From assembly GCA_051747385.1 (NCBI GenBank), contig JBNJGB010000040.1:1-59011 (forward strand): DNA of 59,011 nt, given 5' to 3'. The notes beneath the pieces were generated by a model. It ran no database searches and had not been told where the DNA came from. It worked only from the letters and a program-made list of their open reading frames with translations. The translations under genes and the position numbers were made by a program. The stretch's first letter is position 1; every line of letters begins with the position of its first letter. The DNA is from JBNJGB01 sp051747385. Lineage in GTDB: Bacteria; Myxococcota_A; UBA9042; PHBI01; JACKFB01. This document shows positions 7,527 through 14,200 of this stretch, piece after piece.

Positions 7527-7611
7527 GCCGAACCAGAGAGGTTGGGCACGACGACGTCCGGCTCGGATGGCGCGGGTCGTGTGCCGGTGGGTGTCCGCCC
7601 CCGGGTTTGAC
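7527..7611 (+). other. Probable degenerate attC closing the cassette array
   Basis: GCCGAAC (7527-7533) is the exact complement of the cassette's first bases TTCGGC (5516-5521), which fixes it as the R'' box of the three-gene cassette. The 3' end is less certain: GTTTGAC at 7605-7611 has the GTT core but not the consensus purines, and inner pairing (GGCACGAC near 7546-7553 with GTCGTGTGCC near 7575-7584) is imperfect. No downstream cassette opening or complementary R'' was found, so the array probably ends here. Confidence 0.55.
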
Positions 7612-7645
7612 GCGTGGGGCGCGGCGCCGGAGACTGGGCTCCGGC

Positions 7646-8623
7646 ATGGGCACGGACACCGAGATGCTGGGCGTACCGTACGGCATGGACGAGGCCGGGC
7701 GCCTCGTCAGACCTTCGGCGGCGAGCAGGGACCGGGCCTATCGATGCCCGAAGTGCCGCGCACCGCTGGTCCTGAAGGCGGGGCCGGTGAGGGTGACCCA
7801 CTTCTCCCATGGAAGGAGCGGGCCGTGCGATCCGGACAGCGTGGTCCGCTGGACTGCCATGCGCCTCGTGGTCCAGGGCGTCCACGAGTGGAAGAGCGGA
7901 GACGGACCCGCGCCGACGGTGGAGCGATACTGCGGGCGCTGCGGTGTCGTGGAGGATCTGCCGCTCCCGGAGCGGGTGAAGTCGGCCGCCGTGGAGAGTC
8001 CGGGCGATGACAGCGACGCTCGGGTGGCCGACGTGGCGCTCCTGGACGAGGAGGGGCGCACCGTGGGGCTCGTAGCCATCGTGGGGGTCGGCGAGAGAAG
8101 CTGTGCGAGGTCGCCGGCCCGGGCGGTGCCGTGTGCGGAGCTGGATGCGTGGGAGGTGTTGCAGGAGCCCCTCGTCTGGCGGCCGCTGGATACCACGGCG
8201 CGGGAGTATGTGTGCGACAGCTGCCACGCGACCGCGCGCGAGCAGCGGAGACGCCTGGCAGACGTGGCCCGGAGGAACCGCCAGCCGCTCCCGGGGCCTC
8301 CGTATCGGGCCGCCGTCTACTGCTGCTGGAGCTGTGGGGAGGACACCCTGGTGTACACGTGGAGCGGCCATGTCCCGTGGACCAGGACCCGACCGCCGGA
8401 GCCGCGCCCCAGGACCGTGAGGTGGCGGTTCTCGTGGCAGATCGAGGAGTCCTACTGGGCGAACAACTGTGCCCGCTGTGGCGCGATTCAAGGCGACTTC
8501 TACCTCTTCCACGACGAGGACGGGCCGTTCGTCGAGGCGGTCGACGACCCTCCGGTCGGGGCCGGGCGACCCACTCTCGTGGACGAGGCACTCGATATCC
8601 TCTTCGAGTCCCCGCTCCCGTGA
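7646..8623 (+). CDS. CoiA-like zinc-ribbon protein
   Basis: The N-terminal part resembles the CoiA/competence-associated family: YRCPKCRAPLVLKAG followed by HFSHGRSGPC, a zinc ribbon plus the HF.H element. A later strand reads ARVADVALLDEEGRTVG, which is where the PD-(D/E)XK-like core of this family would sit, but the expected acidic EI step is VAIVG here, so the active site looks incomplete. Further CxxC pairs (CGRCG, CDSC, CWSCG, CARCG) suggest several metal-binding knuckles. I take ATG 7646 as start; the frame is open upstream to TTG 7607 inside the attC tail. About 325 residues. The role is unknown: DNA processing or regulation is inferred from the family only. Confidence 0.65.
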   Translation: MGTDTEMLGVPYGMDEAGRLVRPSAASRDRAYRCPKCRAPLVLKAGPVRVTHFSHGRSGPCDPDSVVRWTAMRLVVQGVHEWKSGDGPAPTVERYCGRCGVVEDLPLPERVKSAAVESPGDDSDARVADVALLDEEGRTVGLVAIVGVGERSCARSPARAVPCAELDAWEVLQEPLVWRPLDTTAREYVCDSCHATAREQRRRLADVARRNRQPLPGPPYRAAVYCCWSCGEDTLVYTWSGHVPWTRTRPPEPRPRTVRWRFSWQIEESYWANNCARCGAIQGDFYLFHDEDGPFVEAVDDPPVGAGRPTLVDEALDILFESPLP

Positions 8624-8696
8624 GCGGTATGCCCGAGCGGTCCGACGGCCTGACGATGACGCGCCGGGCGGTCGTCTCGCCGGGCGCCGAGCCGAC

Positions 8697-9092
8697 ATGA
8701 GGAAGGTCCCCGCCGCCATGCTGGTCCTCGTGCTCCTCGTCGGACTCGGCGGGGCGTGCTGGGAGGCGCCGGACGGGCGACGCACGCAGCCGCTGCCTTC
8801 GCCGTCCGGGAAGTACGTCCTGACGGTGCCCATCGAGAGGAACCCGGCCTACCACGACTCGCGCGTCTGGAAGGTGACCATCCGCACGCCGGCCGGGGAG
8901 GTGCTGTACAGGGACGAGTCGTCCGAGTTCGTCGGCCACCTCGACGTGTACCGGGCCTGGGACGAGGACGACAGGGTGTGGCTCTACAACAGCGACGACG
9001 GGAGCGTGTGGTTCTGGGAGCGCGACGGGGAGCGCTGGGAGAAGCGGCACGGGGGCTTCGGAGCCGATCGGACGGTGATCGAGCGGCGATGA
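8697..9092 (+). CDS. Small putative lipoprotein (131 aa)
   Basis: ATG 8697 opens a typical signal peptide (MRKVPAAMLVLVLLVGLGGAC) with a cysteine as probable lipidation site, so the mature protein should start at Cys21. The remaining 110 residues look like a beta-rich domain with repeated phrases on description of a value (RVWKVTIRTPAGEVLYRDES, then VWLYNSDDGSVWFW), reminiscent of small bacterial proteins annotated only as hypothetical. It lies 73 bases after the CoiA-like gene on the same strand. Function unknown. Confidence 0.72.
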   Translation: MRKVPAAMLVLVLLVGLGGACWEAPDGRRTQPLPSPSGKYVLTVPIERNPAYHDSRVWKVTIRTPAGEVLYRDESSEFVGHLDVYRAWDEDDRVWLYNSDDGSVWFWERDGERWEKRHGGFGADRTVIERR

Positions 9093-9122
9093 GAGGGGGG
9101 ACCCGAGTCGCCCGAGTTCCTC

Positions 9123-9164
9123 CTCTGCAGCCCGAGGTGGGCGCAGGTGGTTGGTTCGTGGGAA
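9123..9164 (+). repeat. 42-bp imperfect direct repeat, copy 2
   Basis: Second copy of the element at 5213-5254. It sits 34 bases before the start of the EamA transporter gene and 30 bases after the lipoprotein stop. It may be a solo end left by an earlier IS91-type insertion, or a shared regulatory sequence; the sequence alone does not decide. Confidence 0.6.
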
Positions 9165-9197
9165 GCTCTGGGAGGTCATCGGACGACAAGGAGACGA

Positions 9198-10067
9198 GTG
9201 GCCGGCGTGAGTACGGGGTTCGTGGCACTGGCCGCACTGTTCTGGGGGCTGTCGGGCGGGATCGGCGGGATCCTCATGGACGACGGTTGGGACCCGTTCG
9301 TCGTGTCGTTCTACCGCGGCGCGATCGGGCTGTTGTTCGTCCTCCTCTGGCTGGCGTTGCGCCCCCGCGGGAGCGGGCTGGCGAGCGGCCGACTGTGGTT
9401 CTGGTCGGCGATCGCCGGTCTGGGCGTAGCCGGCAACTTCGCCCTCTACTTCGTGAGCATCGCGGAGGGCAGCGTCGCGGTCGCGGCGACCCTGATGTAC
9501 TGCGCGCCGGTGTTCGTCTACCTCGTGTCCTTCGCACTGAAGCTCGAGAGGCCCACCCTGTTCAAGTGGGCCGCGATCGCGATGGTCATGCTCGGCGTCG
9601 TGCTGCTCACGGGGATTCTCGAGGTCGGAGCGGGTGACGTCACGCCGATCGCCGCCGGCGCCGGGCTGTTCTCCGGCCTGTCCTATGCGGTGTTCATCTT
9701 CGGCTTCAAGAATGCGGCGCCGCACGGCAGCCCGCAGGGGATCCTCGTGATAGCGTTCGCGGTGCTCGCCACCCTGCTCGTCGGGCTGGGCGACGCCGAG
9801 CAGATCGCGGCAGTGCTGAAGACGCCGAGTTGGCCACTGTTCGTGGTGCTGGGTGTGCTCGGTGCCGGGTTGTCGTTCATCTTCTATATCGTCGGCCTGA
9901 ACCACACCACGCCGGCCGTGGCCTCGATTGTGGCGATGGTCGAGCCCGTCACCGCGTCGCTGTTCGGCGTCGTGATTCTCGATGAGAGCCTGGCCGCACT
10001 GCAGGTCGTCGGCATGGGGCTGGTTCTGGTCACGGTCACGGCCCTGAGCGTGCGTTCGCGCGCTTGA
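9198..10067 (+). CDS. EamA/DMT-superfamily transporter
   Basis: Inner-membrane transporter of about 289 residues with ten predicted membrane helices made of two EamA repeats (roughly 5-140 and 150-285), rich in Gly and Ala with short loops. Hallmarks are FWGLSGGIGG in helix 1, FYRGAIGLL, and in the second repeat HTTPAVASIVAMVEPVTASLFG, the conserved EP(V/L) helix of drug/metabolite exporters. I chose GTG 9198 because AAGGAG lies about six bases upstream and helix 1 follows directly. The substrate cannot be read from sequence; this family includes amino-acid and metabolite exporters. It is monocistronic: the repeat at 9123-9164 precedes it and a transposase remnant follows. Confidence 0.88.
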   Translation: MAGVSTGFVALAALFWGLSGGIGGILMDDGWDPFVVSFYRGAIGLLFVLLWLALRPRGSGLASGRLWFWSAIAGLGVAGNFALYFVSIAEGSVAVAATLMYCAPVFVYLVSFALKLERPTLFKWAAIAMVMLGVVLLTGILEVGAGDVTPIAAGAGLFSGLSYAVFIFGFKNAAPHGSPQGILVIAFAVLATLLVGLGDAEQIAAVLKTPSWPLFVVLGVLGAGLSFIFYIVGLNHTTPAVASIVAMVEPVTASLFGVVILDESLAALQVVGMGLVLVTVTALSVRSRA

Positions 10068-10159
10068 TGGTGTGAACGAGCACCGGTCCGGGGGTCGGGT
10101 CGCAACTTGTTGACTTGCCACGATTGACAGGGCGAAGGCTGCCGCGTGCGTATGGGGCC

Positions 10160-10230
10160 ATGGCGCGACCTCTTCGCATCCAGTCCCCTGGACTCTGGCA
10201 CCATGCGACGGACCGGGCTCAGCTCACGCA
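10160..10230 (+). pseudogene. REP-associated tyrosine transposase (RAYT) remnant
   Basis: The first codons read MARPLRIQSPGLWHH, close to the start MARPLRIxxPGxxYHV shared by RAYT/IS200-like Y1 transposases. Similarity stops after about 22 codons and the rest of the gene is missing, so this is a truncated 5' fragment. No associated REP hairpins were recognised nearby. The neighbours are the transporter end (10067) and the hipA remnant (10257). Confidence 0.55.
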
Positions 10231-10256
10231 CCTGGACCGGGGCGGCATACGGGGCG

Positions 10257-10520
10257 CTACTGGAGCGTGGCGAAGCGTCGGCTCAGCAACAGCTCGAGGG
10301 CGTCGCCGAGGTCGCGGGGGAGCGGAGCGTCGTGGACCAGCGCGCGGGCGTCCGGGGCGGCGGCGACGATCTCGTCGAGGACGCGGGCGGCGGCGCGTTC
10401 CGGGAGGCCGACGTCATCGGCGAAGGCGAGCCATGACTTCCGGTTCAGGCGGGCATCGCGGCCGCGGACGGGGAGGGCGACGCGCTGGCCCGACAGCCTG
10501 ACGATGCCCCGGCGGCTCAT
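10257..10520 (-). pseudogene. hipA: hipA toxin remnant with large internal deletion (87 aa)
   Basis: An ATG at 10520 overlaps the hipB stop by four bases (ATGA), exactly where hipA starts in HipBA modules. The first twelve residues (MSRRGIVRLSGQ) look like a HipA N-terminus, then the frame jumps to a segment like the HipA C-terminal helical domain (NRKSWLAFADDVGLPERAAA, later LPRDLGDALELLL). Full HipA kinases have about 400-440 residues; the ATP-binding and catalytic kinase core is missing here. The junction is in frame. It is therefore a non-kinase remnant, though the short protein could still be made. The HipA reading of the C-terminal part is from memory of the family. Confidence 0.6.
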
Positions 10521-10753
10521 TCGGTCCACTCCGCCACCGGCTCGCGCGGCTGGTCGACGACGCCGACCGTCTTGCCGAAGACCCCCAGCACGGCGGAGAC
10601 CTCGGCGAGCCGGACGGTGGACTTGCCGCGCTCCAACTCGGAGAGGAAGCGCGTGCCGACGCCGGCGAGCTCCGCGAGGTGGCGTTGTGTGAGGCCGTGG
10701 GCCCGGCGCTGCTCGCGGACGAAGGCTCCGATGTCGTGTTCCCGTTCGGGCAT
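10517..10753 (-). CDS. hipB: HipB-type XRE antitoxin/repressor
   Basis: DNA-binding protein of 78 residues with a helix-turn-helix of the XRE/HipB type: VREQRRAHGLTQRHLAELAG, then VGTRFLSELERGKSTVRLAE as the recognition helix. In HipBA modules HipB binds operators in front of its own gene and restrains the HipA kinase. Two palindromic copies of CCCGATCGGG (10801-10810, 10863-10872) lie 48 and 110 bases upstream of this start and are likely its operators. The following hipA is an internally deleted remnant, so hipB is intact without its usual toxin partner. Confidence 0.85.
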   Translation of the reverse strand: MPEREHDIGAFVREQRRAHGLTQRHLAELAGVGTRFLSELERGKSTVRLAEVSAVLGVFGKTVGVVDQPREPVAEWTE

Positions 10754-10800
10754 GGCAGCGGAAGATTAGCGTCTCCGCGGGGCTGCTGCAATAAACCATT

Positions 10801-10876
10801 CCCGATCGGGATCAAAACCGTTGGAGCGGCCGCGAGTCGTGAAGCGCTGGGGACTCTATGTGCCCGATCGGGATCA
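10801..10876. promoter_or_regulatory. Two palindromic operators upstream of hipB
   Basis: CCCGATCGGGATCA occurs at 10801-10814 and again at 10863-10876, 62 bases apart (near six helical turns, so on the same face). The core CCCGATCGGG is a perfect palindrome. A degenerate relative, CCCGTTCGGG, lies at 10741-10750 over the first hipB codons. The arrangement fits autorepression by a dimeric HipB. Confidence 0.65.
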
Positions 10877-11294
10877 AGCGGATCGGGGCAAGCCTGACCT
10901 TGCCGGAGTGCGCCGTCGGGGCAGGATGCGCGCATCATTTGGAGCCGACCTCCCCATGACGGCGGCGAGATCAGCAGGGAGCGACGGCGGGCCCGCTCCG
11001 ACGAGGTCCTCCCCTGGAACGGGTCAGCGCGGACATCCGGCGTGGAGGCGGCAGAACGTGATCCGGTCGGGTGCGGAAGCTCGGGATGATCTGCAGGCAG
11101 GCCAGCGCTCTCCGGTCCGCAGGTAAAGGGTTCCGGTAATTCGTACCGGTTCGACTCCGCGGAATCGCGCTGGGATGTGGCGGAGTGGCGTGATTCCAGT
11201 GGGTTGGGCGTGATGGCACGCGCCGTGTAGTGCTCCCTCGGTCGGAAGGCCCGGTGGCGGTCCCCGGGTCGCAGACGAACCGAGGGGGTTTGTG
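10877..11294. other. Intergenic stretch without recognised gene
   Basis: About 420 bases between the hipB operators and the TSP3 giant gene. I see no open frame with protein-like composition, no tRNA and no clear terminator. GAGGGGG just before 11291 may serve as the ribosome-binding site of the next gene. Confidence 0.5.
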
Positions 11295-14200
11295 ATGTGT
11301 GGCGATGTGTGGAATTCCGGATCTTTGCGCCGGGTGATGGCGGTGATGGTCGCCGTCGTCGGTGTCGGTCTGGCCCAGCCGGTGTGGGCGGCGTGCACGT
11401 TGTTGGATCCGGACTCGGACGACGACGGGCTCTGCAACTCGGAGGACAACTGCGTCTTCACGGCGAACGAGGACCAGGTCGACACCGACGGGGACGGCCA
11501 GGGTGACGCCTGCGACTCGGACGACGACGGCGACGGCGTCGACGACGACCAGGACAACTGCCCGCTCACCCCGAACTCGGGGCAGGCGGACGTCGACGGG
11601 GACGGCGACGGTGACGCCTGCGACTCGGACGACGACGGGGACGGGATCCTCGACTCCAACGACGTGTGCCCGAAGGTCCCGGACCCGGGGCAGGAGGACA
11701 ACGACGGCGACGGGATGGGGGACGCCTGCGACGACGACGACGACGGGGACAACGTCCTGGACGAGGAGGACAACTGCCCGTTCGTGGCCAACCCCGAGCA
11801 GACCGACACCGACGGGGACGGGGCGGGCGACGCGTGCGACCCGGACGACGACGACGACGGGGTCGACGACGGCGAGGACAACTGCCCCCTGCACGCGAAC
11901 GCCGACCAGAGCGACCTGGACGGGGACGGCCTGGGCGACGTCTGCGACGACGACGTGGACGGCGACGGCGTGCCGGACGACGAGGACAACTGCCCGACGA
12001 CCGCGAACGCCGGGCAGGGGGACTCGGACGGGAACGGCATCGGCGACGCCTGTGACTCCGGCGACGCGGACGACGACGGCGTGGCCGACGCCAACGACGT
12101 GTGCCCGAACGTGCCCGACCCCGAGCAGACCGACACGGACGGAGACGGCAAGGGCGACGCCTGCGACGAGGACGACGACAACGACGGTGTGCCCGACTCG
12201 GGGGACAACTGCCCGCTGACGCCCAACGTGGAGCAGGCCAACGAGGACGGCGATCCCCTCGGGGACGCGTGCGACCCGGACGACGACGGGGACGCCGTGG
12301 ACGACGAGGAGGACAACTGCCGCCTCGTCCCGAACCCGGACCAGGTGGACACGGACGGCGACGGCCAGGGCGACGCGTGCGACCCGGACGACGACGGGGA
12401 CGGCGTCGCGGACGGCGAGGACAACTGCCCGTTCGTGGACAACCCGGGGCAGGCCGACACGGACGAGGACGGCGCCGGGGACGCGTGCGACGAGGACGCG
12501 GACGGCGACGGCGTGGCCAACGAGGACGACAACTGCGCGCTCGTCCCGAACGAGGGGCAGGCGGACACGGACGAGGACGGCGCCGGGGACGCCTGCGACT
12601 CGGACGACGACGGCGACGAGGTGCCGGACGGGAGCGACAACTGTCCGCTGGTGGCGAACCCCGAGCAGGCCGACACGGACGGCGACGGCGCCGGGGACGC
12701 CTGCGACCCGGACGACGACGGCGACGAGGTGCCGGACGAGGAGGACAACTGCCCCCTGGTCGCGAACGCGGAGCAGGGCGACGTGGACGACGACGGCGCC
12801 GGGGACGCCTGCGACGACGACATGGACGGCGACGGGGTGGCCAACGAGGAGGACAACTGCCCGGCGACCGCCAACGCGGACCAGAAGGACCTGGACCAGG
12901 ACGGCGAGGGCGACGTCTGCGACGACTACTCGGACGCCGACAAGGACGAGGTCGTCGACGACCTGGACAACTGCCCGACGGTCCCGAACCCGCTCCAGGA
13001 GGACCACGACGAGGACGGCCGCGGCGACGTCTGCGACCTGGACGACGACGGCGACGGGGTGGCCGACGCGGAGGACAACTGCCCCCTGACCGCGAACCCG
13101 GACCAGGCCGACCTGGACGGGGACGGGCAGGGCGACGCCTGCGACGGGGACGTGGACGGCGACGGCTTCCCCGACGGGAGCGACAACTGCCCCACGTGGC
13201 CGAACCCGGACCAGGCCGACACCGACGACGACGGGGTGGGCGACGCGTGCTCCGAGGACGCGGACGGCGACGGCATCCCGGACGGGGACGACCTGTGCCC
13301 CCAGACGCCGGACCCCGGGCAGGTCGACACGGACGGGGACGGGCAGGGCGACGCCTGCGACGAGGACGACGACAACGACGGCGTCTCCGACGTGGCCGAC
13401 AACTGCCCCACGAAGGCCAACTTCTCGCAGACGGACACCGACGGCGACGGCGCCGGGGACGCGTGCGACATGGACGACGACGGGGACGACGTGCCCGACG
13501 CCCTCGACAACTGCCCGAAGGTGGCCAACGCGGGGCAGGCCGACGCGGACCAGGACGGCATCGGCGACGCCTGCGACTCCGACATGGACCAGGACGACGA
13601 CGGGGTGCAGGACGGCGAGGACAACTGCCCGCTCGTGTCCAACCCCGAGCAGACGGACACGGACGACGACGGCGAGGGCGACGCCTGCGACGCGGACGAC
13701 GACGGCGACGGCGTGGAGGACGACGAGGACCTGTGCCCGAAGGTCGCCGACCCCGACCAGGTCGACACCGACGAAGACGGGGAGGGCGACGCCTGCGACC
13801 CGGACGCGGACGGTGACGGGGTCGACAACGGCGACGACGTGTGCCCGCTGGTGGCGGACGCCGAGCAGGTGGACACGGACGGCGACGGGGAGGGCGACGC
13901 GTGCGACCCGGACGACGACGGGGACACGGTGCCCGACGAGGACGACAACTGCCCGCTCACCTTCAACGCCGACCAGACCGACACGGACGAGGACGGCGTG
14001 GGCGACGCGTGCGACGACCTCGTGGACAGCGACGACGACGGCGTCCCGGACGCGGCCGACCTGTGCCCCGACACCCCCGACGCCGAGCAGCTGGACCAGG
14101 ACGGGGACGGCGTGGGCGACGCGTGCGACCCGGACGTGGACGGCGACGGCGTGGACGACGTGGACGACCTGTGCCCGCTGGTGGCGGACGCCGAGCAGGT

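Noticed and set aside
11115..11150. Possible tRNA T-arm (GGTTCGACTCC)
   Set aside because: The flanking five-base stem does not pair and no acceptor, D or anticodon arm can be formed.
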